Assembly (NCBI GenBank): GCA_965267425.1
Contig: OZ253959.1
Coordinates: 372,001-436,000 of the forward strand
Source of the DNA: G965267425 sp965267425
Lineage (GTDB): Bacteria > Bacteroidota > Bacteroidia > Flavobacteriales_E > Vicingaceae
Direction: 5' to 3'
Length of the DNA: 64,000 nucleotides
Of this stretch, positions 36,040-44,312 are shown in pieces; positions within the stretch are counted from its first letter, which is position 1; every line of letters begins with the position of its first letter. Position numbers and translations under genes: made by a program. The notes beneath the pieces are model-generated. The model did not search any database. It had not been told where the DNA came from and worked only from the letters and a program-made list of their open reading frames with translations.

Positions 36040-36944
36040 TAGATATTACGCATAAGAATAATACGCTTAGGGAGGCCAAAGCAACTGCCATTGTAAAAGT
36101 CAGTAAGCAAGAGACCATCGATGCCATTCAAGAGCATAAGGTGCCAAAGGGAGATGTATTTGAGATGTCAAAAGCAGCTGGTTTACTGGGAATTAAACAG
36201 ACGCCATATTTACTTCCCGATTGCCACCCAATTCCCATTGAACATACTGCTGTATCATATGATATCAATGGATTAGAAATTCATATTACCATGGTAGTCA
36301 AAACCATATACAAAACAGGGGTAGAGGTGGAGGCCATGCACGGCGCTTCCGTGGTCGCAATGAATATGTACGACATGTTAAAGCCTATTGACAAAGGCAT
36401 TGAAATTCATTCCATCAAATTGATTGAGAAGAAAGGCGGAAAGTCACAATTTAAAGACAAACATCTGCCAGACATCAATGCTGGAGTAATTGTCTGCTCC
36501 GATACCATCAGTGCAGGTCAAAAAGAGGATAAGGCTGGTGAAGCCATTCGAAATAAATTAAATGAATTGAATGTTGTGGTAGACAGGTTTACTATCATTC
36601 CGGATGAATCCAGCGATATTCAACAACAAGTGACTGCATGTGTTGAACAAGGGATGAAATTAATTTTGATCACAGGAGGAACAGGGCTTTCATCAAGAGA
36701 TGTAACACCCGAGAGTGTTATTCCAATGTTGGATAGAAGAATTCCGGGAATTGAAGAAACTATTCGTAATTATGGTCAGCAAAGAATGCCTTATGCCATG
36801 TTGTCCAGAAGTGTAGTAGGTCAAATTGAAGGTTCATTATTGATTGCATTACCGGGCTCCAGCAGAGGAGTAATTGAGTCCATGGATGCTATTTTTCCAC
36901 ACGTTTTACATGTGTTTTCCATCATGAAAAACAACAAACATTGA
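36036..36944 (+). CDS. moaCB: Bifunctional MoaC-MoaB/MogA fusion
   Basis: A 302-aa two-domain protein. Residues 1-150 are MoaC (cyclic pyranopterin monophosphate synthase; DCHPIPIEHT and MHGASVVAMNMYDMLKP). Residues 155-302 are MoaB/MogA (molybdopterin adenylylation; ITGGTGLSSRDVTPE and LIALPGSSRG). The fusion puts a first-step and a late-step enzyme in one chain and is known in several Bacteroidota. The start ATG overlaps the moaE stop. Confidence 0.93.
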   Translation: MIDITHKNNTLREAKATAIVKVSKQETIDAIQEHKVPKGDVFEMSKAAGLLGIKQTPYLLPDCHPIPIEHTAVSYDINGLEIHITMVVKTIYKTGVEVEAMHGASVVAMNMYDMLKPIDKGIEIHSIKLIEKKGGKSQFKDKHLPDINAGVIVCSDTISAGQKEDKAGEAIRNKLNELNVVVDRFTIIPDESSDIQQQVTACVEQGMKLILITGGTGLSSRDVTPESVIPMLDRRIPGIEETIRNYGQQRMPYAMLSRSVVGQIEGSLLIALPGSSRGVIESMDAIFPHVLHVFSIMKNNKH

Positions 36945-37939
36945 TGCAATCCAACAAGGATCATATCGAAGATTCATTTGGGCGAAAGCACAATTACTTG
37001 AGAATTTCTTTAACGGACAGGTGCAACCTTCGCTGTCGATACTGCATGCCCGTTGAGAAAATGAAATTTATGCCCGCAAAGATGTTGATGTCTTCCAGCG
37101 AAATTGTCTCAATGGCAGGAGAATTTCGCAAATGGGGAGTTGACAGAATCCGCTTGACGGGAGGTGAACCGCTGATTCGACCTGATTTTGATGAAATCAT
37201 TGCTGAATTGGGTCGATTGGATGTAAAGATGAGTTTAACCACCAACGCCTATTTTTTGGATCAACACCTACAAGCGTTGCAAAACAATGGAGTAAATCAC
37301 CTCAACATCAGTTTGGATACGTTGCAATCGGAAAGGTTTCAAGCATTGACCAGAAGGAATGGACTTGAGAAAACCATTGAAAATATTCGTTTGGCTAAAG
37401 CCAATAACTTTCTTGTGAAAATCAATGTGGTGTTAATGAAGGGAATCAATGATGATGAAGTATTGGATTTTGCTGAATTTGCCGTTAATGAAAATGTTGA
37501 AGTAAGATTCATTGAATTTATGCCCTTTCAGGACAATGAATGGGACATGTCCAAAATTGTGGCAGAACAAGATGTATTACAATCCATTGGAGAGCGATAT
37601 CATTTGGAACCACTGATCAATGGGAAAAATGATACTTCACGCAAGTACGGAATTGACGGTAGGGGTGTGATTGGATTTATCAGTAGCATCACCAATCCAT
37701 TTTGTGATGGTTGCAATCGCATTCGGTTAACGGCAGATGGAAAGCTTAAAAATTGTCTTTTTTCAAATGATGAAATTGATTTGCTAACAGCTTTTCGATC
37801 GGGACAAGAAATTGAACCTCTTGTTCGTGCTCATATGATGACAAAATTCTATGCCAGGGGAGGAAAAACGCCTTTTGCAGATCATGATGCGTCAAAAGCA
37901 TACCAAGACAATCGAAAAATGATCGCTATTGGAGGTTGA
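36944..37939 (+). CDS. moaA: GTP 3',8-cyclase
   Basis: Radical SAM enzyme (331 aa) of the first molybdenum cofactor step. The SAM cluster cysteines are C27, C31 and C34 in CNLRCRYC; the second cluster lies in the FCDGCNR block plus a further cysteine 14 residues later (NCLFS). The C-terminal GG is present (the chain ends IAIGG), as needed for activity in characterised MoaA. The ATG at 36944 overlaps the moaCB stop; a TTG directly before it is an alternative. Confidence 0.95.
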   Translation: MQSNKDHIEDSFGRKHNYLRISLTDRCNLRCRYCMPVEKMKFMPAKMLMSSSEIVSMAGEFRKWGVDRIRLTGGEPLIRPDFDEIIAELGRLDVKMSLTTNAYFLDQHLQALQNNGVNHLNISLDTLQSERFQALTRRNGLEKTIENIRLAKANNFLVKINVVLMKGINDDEVLDFAEFAVNENVEVRFIEFMPFQDNEWDMSKIVAEQDVLQSIGERYHLEPLINGKNDTSRKYGIDGRGVIGFISSITNPFCDGCNRIRLTADGKLKNCLFSNDEIDLLTAFRSGQEIEPLVRAHMMTKFYARGGKTPFADHDASKAYQDNRKMIAIGG

Positions 37940-37941
37940 AG

Positions 37942-39126
37942 TTAATTTAACAACAAATCAACCAGTTCTTCTCTAAAATCAAAAAACACTTGTTGCAATT
38001 CAGACTCACCATTGGTTCCGTAATTAACTAAAAAACAATAGCTGATATCTCGCTCGGGGAACCAAAACAAATCTCCACTGTACGCCAAATCTCGGCCCCT
38101 ATGACCAATGGCAAAATCATTTCCTCGGTCAAGAAAATCTTTCATTAGTCCTAAACCCAACTCTCTGTCCTCATCGAGCTCGGCATTAAACTCTTGCATA
38201 CTAACAAGGCTTTCCTCGCTTAACAAAACAGGATTGCGAAATACCGATTCCAAAAAGATCAACATGGATTCCACTGTCGTATACATACCACCGTACCCAT
38301 TACCAGATCCTGTATTCCAATCCGTCAGATTTAAAATGGTTCCATTGTTGTGCAAATCAAAATAACCGTGGGCCAGGTGTTCTGGAAACCCTTTCAATTG
38401 ATTATTGTAATAAACATCCTCAAGAAACAAAGGCTCAATCACCAACTCTTTTAACAATTCATCGTGTTTTTTGCCATTGTAGTGACGACTGCCAATTTCA
38501 TCAATCACCATGCTTAAAATCAGAAAATTGGAATTGGAATATTTGACATCCGCACCGACAGAAAAATACGGATCATCATGGTACGCATATTTGATCAATT
38601 CATCCGGTTCCCACAATTTATCAGGATTGTTCAATACATTTAAATACCACGTTTGGTCAGAAACCATGTCGTAAATACCGGAAGTGTGATTAAGCAATTG
38701 TCGGATGGTTGCAGACTCAAGATTATTCACTTTTGTTGCATATTCACCGTCCAAATAAGAGGCGGCAAAATCATCCAGATCCAGGACACCAAGTTCAACC
38801 AACCGCATGCATAATACACTCATATATAATTTGGTAATGCTCGCATTTTTGGAGACCGTGCATGATGAAAACAGCTGTTGTTCGCGTAAGTTTTTATATC
38901 CCACAGCCCCTGTCCAGGTACCTTCAGCATCACGTATGATCAATGCTATACCCGGCAACCCAAGACGTTTGTATTTGTCAATGATTCGTTGAAGATCCGC
39001 GGATTTAGGATGAGATGAACTATTGTAGACTTCTGGCAATGCACATGGCGCTTCCTGTTGCACAAAACTCTCTTTGGTGCACGCACTCATGATAAGACAA
39101 AACGATATGATCAATATTCGTTTCAT
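37942..39126 (-). CDS. Serine hydrolase lipoprotein (beta-lactamase class C/S12 family)
   Basis: A 394-aa lipoprotein (lipobox LIMSAC, Cys16) with the S12 active-site motifs: SITK (Ser96, Lys99), a Tyr-Ser-Asn triad in KYSNSN and HRG near the C-terminus in place of KTG. The family includes D-aminopeptidases, esterases and class C beta-lactamases; peptide or ester hydrolysis in the periplasm is likely, and drug resistance should not be assumed. The stop lies 2 bp from that of moaA; the start overlaps the upstream gene by 4 bp. Confidence 0.85.
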   Translation of the reverse strand: MKRILIISFCLIMSACTKESFVQQEAPCALPEVYNSSSHPKSADLQRIIDKYKRLGLPGIALIIRDAEGTWTGAVGYKNLREQQLFSSCTVSKNASITKLYMSVLCMRLVELGVLDLDDFAASYLDGEYATKVNNLESATIRQLLNHTSGIYDMVSDQTWYLNVLNNPDKLWEPDELIKYAYHDDPYFSVGADVKYSNSNFLILSMVIDEIGSRHYNGKKHDELLKELVIEPLFLEDVYYNNQLKGFPEHLAHGYFDLHNNGTILNLTDWNTGSGNGYGGMYTTVESMLIFLESVFRNPVLLSEESLVSMQEFNAELDEDRELGLGLMKDFLDRGNDFAIGHRGRDLAYSGDLFWFPERDISYCFLVNYGTNGESELQQVFFDFREELVDLLLN

Positions 39127-39722
39127 TGTTTGACAAGGATTGATGCAGGCACTGCCATGCCAATGTGAAGAGAAGAATTCGGTAATATGGGAACATATGA
39201 GTTAACATATGGTGCATGAAGCCAAAACTGAGGCATGACATAAAAACTCCATTGATTTTTCAATCGATAACCCAATTTACATTGCACGTGGAAAGTCACT
39301 TGCATGCGTATTCCGCTGATATTTTCGTATTCCCCTTCGTCATTCAACCGCCACACGTCCACATCAGGAATGGTCATCATTGCACCCAACCCCATACCAG
39401 GCGTGATCAAAAAGCTTTTTTCGGGTTGCAACAGGTAGTTCATGGTTCCATAAAGTTGTATTCCATGATGTGCATATTCTTGAAAATAATATCCACCACT
39501 GACATCCAATACAGGAAATTGACGTTTCTGTTTATCTAAGTTCCATGTGCCTGCCAATCGAACTCCTGGATGAATAGGTGATTTTATAAAACCAAATAAA
39601 GTGGTAGAATTATTGAAGCCGCTGATTTCCATCCCCACAAAAGAGGAAGAGTCTGATTGAGCTTTGCTTTTTGCCATGAATAACAAAGCAAAACTCAGCA
39701 TGAATAAAGCGACTTTCTTCAT
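39123..39722 (-). CDS. Exported protein of unknown function
   Basis: A 199-aa protein with a signal peptide (about residues 1-21, ending SKAQ). The rest alternates aromatic and glycine-rich strands (VSGGYYFQEYAHHGIQLYG, LGYRLKNQWSFYVMPQFW) like a small outer membrane beta-barrel. I do not recognise the family. It overlaps the serine hydrolase gene by 4 bp, so the two are co-translated, which suggests a shared envelope role. Confidence 0.6.
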   Translation of the reverse strand: MKKVALFMLSFALLFMAKSKAQSDSSSFVGMEISGFNNSTTLFGFIKSPIHPGVRLAGTWNLDKQKRQFPVLDVSGGYYFQEYAHHGIQLYGTMNYLLQPEKSFLITPGMGLGAMMTIPDVDVWRLNDEGEYENISGIRMQVTFHVQCKLGYRLKNQWSFYVMPQFWLHAPYVNSYVPILPNSSLHIGMAVPASILVKQ

Positions 39723-39755
39723 TTCTGCATAAAGGTAAGTAAAGCCTAAAGAACT

Positions 39756-40973
39756 TTACCGAGATGTTTGCAGGTCTCGATATTGATTGAGCAATTCCAA
39801 GGGAGTGTTACCTGAATCAATGCCCAATTCATTTAACAAAGACTTGCTTGCCAGCTCAATTGATATTTCACCGAATTGTTCATCTCTCAGAAAATGCACC
39901 ATTTTCAATATGGTAAACCCATTGATTAACTGATAAAAATTCTTAATAAAACTTTCCTTTGTTGCACTTTTCAAACGAATGGTTTTCAATTTGTTTTCAA
40001 ATTCAAAATCCTTCAAAAAAGATTCAAGTGGACCTGAAACGGGATCATAGCTGGCATACCATTTTGGCGCATTCGACAGAAACGTTTTTAAAATGCCAAA
40101 GATTTCAAATGGGTATGTTGGATAAACATCACTATTTTTTTCTTGCCAATTTAACATGGCTCGTCCTGTTCCAAATGGCACACGAGTTGAAGTTCGTGCA
40201 GAAGGAAAAACAATTGGGGAATTGATTTCTTTCACCTTTCCCATTGGGAATACCTTATGCATGAAATAAAAATCTTCACCGGCTTTTCGTTGGTTCATGC
40301 CACCTACCTTGGCATAAGTGCCTGCTCGAACGGCCATACTTGATCCAATGGTATGATAGAAATGTGGAAATCCAATCCATTCCAGGCATTCCTTATAGTA
40401 GCGTAGAAATAACTCATAGTTGACAATTCCAGAGTGCTGTTGATTGTTTAGTCCGGTTATTGGATGTTCAAAATTCAATGTAGCGGATTCAAAGGAATCA
40501 TTTAGTTGATTTTCAAGAATTTGGAAATAATCATTGGCAATAAAACAATCTGCATCAAGACAAACAATCCACCCGTTTTGATCAACGCTATTAAATCGCT
40601 TAGCTGCCTCGTCCATGCCCAATTTTCTAGCCAATCCAACGCCATGTTTTTTTGCATTAAAAACGAATTTTTTAATGAGATGAATTCGAATATTTCGAAT
40701 GGCTAGTTGCTCAATTTGCTGTTGTGTTTTTTGAATGAAGTGGTTGGAAACTTCATTGTCTTCATGATCATTGGCAACTATAATAAGTTCAAATACCTTA
40801 GTTGGAGCAGTGCATTGGTCAAGTTGTTTGAGAAATGCAATTTCATGTTCTCGAAATGCAGGTACTACAATGATAAATTTTAGATTCGGTGAAGGCGGTT
40901 CTTCTATGAAGTTTGAATTCTCTACCTTAAATCTTTTGCAATATGTAGCTACACTTTGCTGAAATTCACTCAC
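39756..40973 (-). CDS. Glycosyltransferase family 2
   Basis: A 405-aa cytoplasmic GT-A enzyme. FIIVVPAFREHE opens the fold, VCLDADCFIANDYF carries the DxD metal site, and KAGEDFYFMHK supplies the acceptor-side Glu-Asp. No membrane segments are seen. The acceptor is unknown. The only start is GTG at 40973. A divergent promoter pair with miaE lies upstream. Confidence 0.85.
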   Translation of the reverse strand: MSEFQQSVATYCKRFKVENSNFIEEPPSPNLKFIIVVPAFREHEIAFLKQLDQCTAPTKVFELIIVANDHEDNEVSNHFIQKTQQQIEQLAIRNIRIHLIKKFVFNAKKHGVGLARKLGMDEAAKRFNSVDQNGWIVCLDADCFIANDYFQILENQLNDSFESATLNFEHPITGLNNQQHSGIVNYELFLRYYKECLEWIGFPHFYHTIGSSMAVRAGTYAKVGGMNQRKAGEDFYFMHKVFPMGKVKEINSPIVFPSARTSTRVPFGTGRAMLNWQEKNSDVYPTYPFEIFGILKTFLSNAPKWYASYDPVSGPLESFLKDFEFENKLKTIRLKSATKESFIKNFYQLINGFTILKMVHFLRDEQFGEISIELASKSLLNELGIDSGNTPLELLNQYRDLQTSR

Positions 40974-40996
40974 TTTCTATAAAAATGGTATTTCGT

Positions 40997-41013
40997 TAGA
41001 TTTGCCAAAATTC
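40997..41013. promoter_or_regulatory. Face-to-face -7 boxes for miaE and the glycosyltransferase gene
   Basis: TAGATTTG (rightward, perfect) is followed by C and then CAAAATTC, which on the minus strand reads GAATTTTG (one mismatch). The boxes are one base apart. Predicted leaders are about 12 nt for miaE and about 27 nt for the glycosyltransferase. Confidence 0.5.
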
Positions 41014-41020
41014 TGGAATT

Positions 41021-41608
41021 ATGGCTGATTTGCAAATACAACCGCTTATTGACTCTTCTCAAGAATGGATTCAAGCAGTTTTGAACGACTTTGATACATT
41101 TTTAGTGGATCATGCAGACTGCGAACGCAAAGCTTCTGGTATGGCCATGAATCTCGTGGCTAAATATCCAGATAGGGATTTTATTATTCCCGGATTGATT
41201 CGGACCGGCATTGAAGAGTTGGAGCATTTCAGATTAGTTCACAAGATTATGGTTGAGCGAGGCATTCGGTTGCCACATAAGATGACAAAGGATTTGTATG
41301 TGGGAGAATTGTTACAACAAATCAGAGGAGGTCGTGATGAGGGGTTTATGGATAGAATGATTTTGGGGGCCATTGTCGAAAACCGAGGATTTGAAAGATT
41401 CAAACTGATTGCTGAAAATATTTCGGACAAAAAACTGGCGGATTTTTATGATATGATATATCAGTCAGAACACAAACATGGAGAAATGTTTTTGGAAATG
41501 GCTATACATTACCTTCCTGAAGAAAGTGTATTGAGTCGATACAACGAAATGGTTGATATTGAAGCGGGCATCATTCAAAACTTGAAAATTCGTCCTGCGT
41601 TGCACTAA
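41021..41608 (+). CDS. miaE: tRNA 2-methylthio-N6-isopentenyladenosine-37 hydroxylase
   Basis: A 195-aa ferritin-like di-iron monooxygenase that hydroxylates the ms2i6A modification next to the anticodon. The metal ligands are visible as Glu residues in IEELEHF and SEHKHGEMF and the block VENRGFERF. O2 is a substrate, so aerobic life is implied. tRNA-Leu(UAG) in this window begins its 3' anticodon neighbour with G37 and is therefore not a substrate. The length matches the family. Confidence 0.92.
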   Translation: MADLQIQPLIDSSQEWIQAVLNDFDTFLVDHADCERKASGMAMNLVAKYPDRDFIIPGLIRTGIEELEHFRLVHKIMVERGIRLPHKMTKDLYVGELLQQIRGGRDEGFMDRMILGAIVENRGFERFKLIAENISDKKLADFYDMIYQSEHKHGEMFLEMAIHYLPEESVLSRYNEMVDIEAGIIQNLKIRPALH

Positions 41609-41613
41609 TTAAA

Positions 41614-41644
41614 AAAGGGCGCCCGGAAATTCCGAACACCCTTT
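41614..41644 (-). terminator. Hairpin with T-tract on the minus strand
   Basis: AAAGGG (41614-41619) pairs with CCCTTT (41639-41644), with an inner CGGA/TCCG stem. On the plus strand it sits just behind miaE but is followed by only three T residues, which belong to the stem. On the minus strand it is followed by a run of T (rc of 41611-41616), so it looks like an intrinsic terminator for a leftward transcript. No leftward protein gene ends here. It could still terminate miaE weakly. Confidence 0.55.
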
Positions 41645-41805
41645 ATGTAAACAGCCCATGTAAATATGTCTACAAACATAGGGGTCAGAACTCTCCTGAA
41701 TATGAGAGAATTACTCGATTTTCTCAATACGTAAAACCCTTACAAAATGTACCCTTCTGCTTCAGTTGTACTCTTTGGCAAGAGATAGACGATACATGGC
41801 GGAAA
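41645..41805. ncRNA. Candidate structured RNA, possibly 6S-like
   Basis: This stretch has no protein gene but can fold into one long irregular hairpin. GCC(C)ATGTA (41654-41662) pairs with TACATGGC (41793-41800) and GTCTA (41668-41672) with TAGAC (41786-41790). A side hairpin CTCTT-TGGC-AAGAG (41771-41784) sits in the 3' strand of the open region, and GGG-CAGAA (41682-41690) pairs with TTCTG-TTC (41755-41763) as an upper stem. Closing stem, central bubble with a 3' side hairpin and upper stem are the plan of 6S RNA. G-T pairs favour the plus strand; the terminator favours the minus strand. Confidence 0.4.
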
Positions 41806-41809
41806 AGCG

Positions 41810-41817
41810 TAACTTTG
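41810..41817 (+). promoter_or_regulatory. -7 promoter box of the nonulosonic acid operon
   Basis: TAACTTTG followed by C is a perfect TAnnTTTG element, 34 bp before the ATG of the cytidylyltransferase gene. It gives this three-gene operon its own promoter directly downstream of the candidate RNA. Confidence 0.65.
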
Positions 41818-41851
41818 CATCTTGCAATCATAAGGTTGTTACATTGTATTT

Positions 41852-42607
41852 ATGACCAAAAAAATTGGGATTTTATTTCAGGCTCGTTCAGGGTCAACCC
41901 GGTTACCTTCCAAAATACTTCTGCCATTTTTTGAACAACAGAATATCCTTGAATTGATTCTTCAAAAATTTTTAAAGAATGGATTTGATACCTATCCAAT
42001 CATTGTTGCCACCACAACATCATATAAAGACGATGAGGTTGTTCAGGTAGCTCAGCGAAATGGAGTAAACGTGTTTAGGGGAAGTGAGTCTGATGTGTTG
42101 CAACGTTTTATAGAGGCCGGACGAAGTCATGGAATAACGGATGTAATTCGCGTTTGTTCTGATAACCCATTTTTGCAAATCAATGAATACTTGCAACAAT
42201 TGATTGACAGGTATTTGATGACAAACCCAGATTACCTGAGTTATCAATTGTTTGATGGTACTCCTGTCATAAAGAGCCATCTGGGTTTATTTTGTGAAAT
42301 GGTATCCATGAAGGCATTGGAGAAAGTTGCAGAATTGACGGATGAAAATCTATATCATGAGCACGTGACCAATTTCATTTATGGTCATCCAGAGATTTTT
42401 TCAGTTGAATGGTTACCTGCACCCAATGAAGTAGTTACCCGTAATGATATTCGGTTAACTTTGGATACACCTGAAGATTTTGAACACCTGCAACAACTTT
42501 ATAAATTGGTAGGAGCAAAAAACTTGAAAGAAATTATACAATTCATTGACGAATCTCCGGAAATGAAGGAGTATATGAATGAACAAATCATGCAAAATTC
42601 TAAGTAA
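41852..42607 (+). CDS. SpsF-like cytidylyltransferase
   Basis: A 251-aa nucleotidyltransferase related to SpsF and to CMP-sialate/CMP-KDO synthetases. The CTP-binding signature is QARSGSTRLPSKIL near the N-terminus, and FRGSESDVLQRF and RVCSDNPF match the family. By context it activates the nonulosonic acid made by the next gene with CMP. Its stop directly abuts the neuB-type start. Exact sugar specificity cannot be read from the sequence. Confidence 0.82.
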   Translation: MTKKIGILFQARSGSTRLPSKILLPFFEQQNILELILQKFLKNGFDTYPIIVATTTSYKDDEVVQVAQRNGVNVFRGSESDVLQRFIEAGRSHGITDVIRVCSDNPFLQINEYLQQLIDRYLMTNPDYLSYQLFDGTPVIKSHLGLFCEMVSMKALEKVAELTDENLYHEHVTNFIYGHPEIFSVEWLPAPNEVVTRNDIRLTLDTPEDFEHLQQLYKLVGAKNLKEIIQFIDESPEMKEYMNEQIMQNSK

Positions 42608-43642
42608 ATGACTTATATAATTGGTGAAATAGGACAAAACCACAATGGTTCGGTAGATATAGCCAAACTGATCATTGACTTGGCGGTGAGGCCGGCAAAG
42701 GATACGTTGTTTGATCTTGAATTGCCTGCCATGAATGCAGTTAAACTCACCAAAAGAGACTTATCGCAGGAATTGTCTGCTAGTCAAATGAATCGACCAT
42801 ATGACAATGCCAATTCCTTTGGGAAAACCTATGGTGAACACCGGGAATTTTTGGAATTGAATGACGAAGAGCATTATGAAGTTTACAAATATGCCAAAGA
42901 AAGAGGTATTGATTTTGTAGAAACACTTTGTGCCGTTGGATGCCTGAGCATGATGAAATATTTTGAGCCTGATTATTTGAAGGTGGCGAGTCGGGATTTG
43001 ACCAATTTACCATTGCTTGAAGCATTGAGTGAAACAAAGATTCCCATCATACTTTCTACAGGAATGGCGGGCAAAAAAGAACTGGATGAAGCGTTGGAAA
43101 CCATCAGTAAACAACATAGCAATATTTCAATACTGCATTGCGTTTCTCAATATCCAACTGAGCCGGACAATGTGAATTTGCATACCATTACTTATCTGAA
43201 AAAGCACTACCCTCAATATAAAATCGGATTTTCAGATCATACCATTGGCATTTCAGCAGCCGTTGCAGCTGTTGCCATGGGAAGTGAAATTGTGGAAAAA
43301 CACATCACCATTGATCGACGAATGAAAGGAACTGACCAAAAAGGTTCTCTTGGTCCGGAAGGTGTAATGCGCATGGTACGAGACATTCGTTTAATGGAAC
43401 GTTCCTTGGGAAAAGAAGAAATATTTGTGGAGGAGAAAACCAAAAGTGCCAGAGAAAAATTGGAACGATCAATCGCTACCAAAGAGAAAATTACCAAGGG
43501 TTCTGTGATTGCTGAAGAACAAATTCACATGCTGTCACCAGGCGATGGTTTTAAATGGTCTGATAAGGACAAGGTAATCGGCAAAACCGCTTCCGAAGAC
43601 ATTGACGCAAATGAAATTATTTATCCAAACCAATTGAACTAA
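42608..43642 (+). CDS. NeuB-type nonulosonic acid synthase
   Basis: A 344-aa enzyme with the PEP-condensing TIM barrel (EIGQNHNG at the start, KVASRDLTNLPLLEAL, STGMAGKKELDEA, GFSDHTIGI) and a C-terminal antifreeze-like SAF domain (ERSIATKEKITKG to the end). NeuB enzymes condense PEP with N-acetylmannosamine or a related sugar; KDN-9-phosphate synthases use mannose 6-phosphate. The phosphatase encoded next door favours a phosphorylated product. It starts immediately after the cytidylyltransferase stop. Confidence 0.88.
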   Translation: MTYIIGEIGQNHNGSVDIAKLIIDLAVRPAKDTLFDLELPAMNAVKLTKRDLSQELSASQMNRPYDNANSFGKTYGEHREFLELNDEEHYEVYKYAKERGIDFVETLCAVGCLSMMKYFEPDYLKVASRDLTNLPLLEALSETKIPIILSTGMAGKKELDEALETISKQHSNISILHCVSQYPTEPDNVNLHTITYLKKHYPQYKIGFSDHTIGISAAVAAVAMGSEIVEKHITIDRRMKGTDQKGSLGPEGVMRMVRDIRLMERSLGKEEIFVEEKTKSAREKLERSIATKEKITKGSVIAEEQIHMLSPGDGFKWSDKDKVIGKTASEDIDANEIIYPNQLN

Positions 43643-43643
43643 C

Positions 43644-44156
43644 ATGTTACCTAAATTGATCATTACAGACATAGACGGAGTTTGGACAGATGGAGGAATG
43701 TACTATGACAGTAACGGAGGAGAGATAAAAAAGTTCAATACATCAGACAGTGCGGGTGTTTTGTTCTGCAAATTGTTGGATATCCCTGTAGGTATTATCA
43801 CAGGTGAAGATACATCCATGGTTTTGCGTAGAGCCGAAAAATTAAAAATTCCTCTTTTAAGAATGGGTGTAGCAAATAAGCTCAAAGAGGTGGAAGAGAT
43901 TCTTGAAGACATGAACATCCGTTGGAGCGATGTGGCATATATTGGAGATGATATCAATGACATTGAATTATTGAGAAAGGTGGGGTTGAGCGGAACTCCA
44001 GCCAATGCGCCGGAGTACATTCAGTCCATGGTGGATGTTGTAATTCCGGTAAAAGGCGGAGATGGTGCCTTTCGTGCCTTTGTGGAATGGATTTTAAACA
44101 AAGAAGATCAACTGGAGGTAGTTTTGAATATGTATCTTGATAAACTAAAGGGATAA
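43644..44156 (+). CDS. KdsC-type HAD phosphatase
   Basis: A 170-aa capless C0-type HAD phosphatase. The nucleophile motif is DIDGVWTDGG (Asp9, Asp11), the Thr of ITGEDTS is motif II and GDDINDIELL is motif IV. KdsC removes phosphate from KDO-8-P, and close relatives from KDN-9-P or Neu5Ac-9-P. Position 1 bp after the NeuB-type gene makes a nonulosonic acid 9-phosphate the likely substrate. Confidence 0.88.
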   Translation: MLPKLIITDIDGVWTDGGMYYDSNGGEIKKFNTSDSAGVLFCKLLDIPVGIITGEDTSMVLRRAEKLKIPLLRMGVANKLKEVEEILEDMNIRWSDVAYIGDDINDIELLRKVGLSGTPANAPEYIQSMVDVVIPVKGGDGAFRAFVEWILNKEDQLEVVLNMYLDKLKG

Positions 44157-44243
44157 TATCGGACAAATTGTACCGTTTGACGACTATAATGGGCCAACTG
44201 GCTACTTGTCAAGCAAAAAACACCTCAATTAGACGGATTATCC

Positions 44244-44251
44244 TAAATTTG
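44244..44251 (+). promoter_or_regulatory. -7 promoter box of the SpoIIE-type phosphatase gene
   Basis: TAAATTTG is a perfect TAnnTTTG element 61 bp before the ATG at 44313, giving a leader of about 57 nt. No TTG at the usual -33 spacing is seen. Confidence 0.55.
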
Positions 44252-44312
44252 ATTCATTTTCCAAACCCCGGCTGGGCTTATCCGAGATAAGCAAACTTGT
44301 GATTACTGATTG

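Noticed and set aside
36944..37939. Molybdenum cofactor riboswitch upstream of moaA or moeA
   Set aside because: moaA overlaps the preceding gene and the moeA leader is too short for the known motif.
41760..41800. Eleven-codon minus-strand reading frame starting ATGTATCGTC inside the candidate RNA
   Set aside because: Too short to support; no ribosome-binding signal; the same bases take part in the predicted stem and side hairpin.
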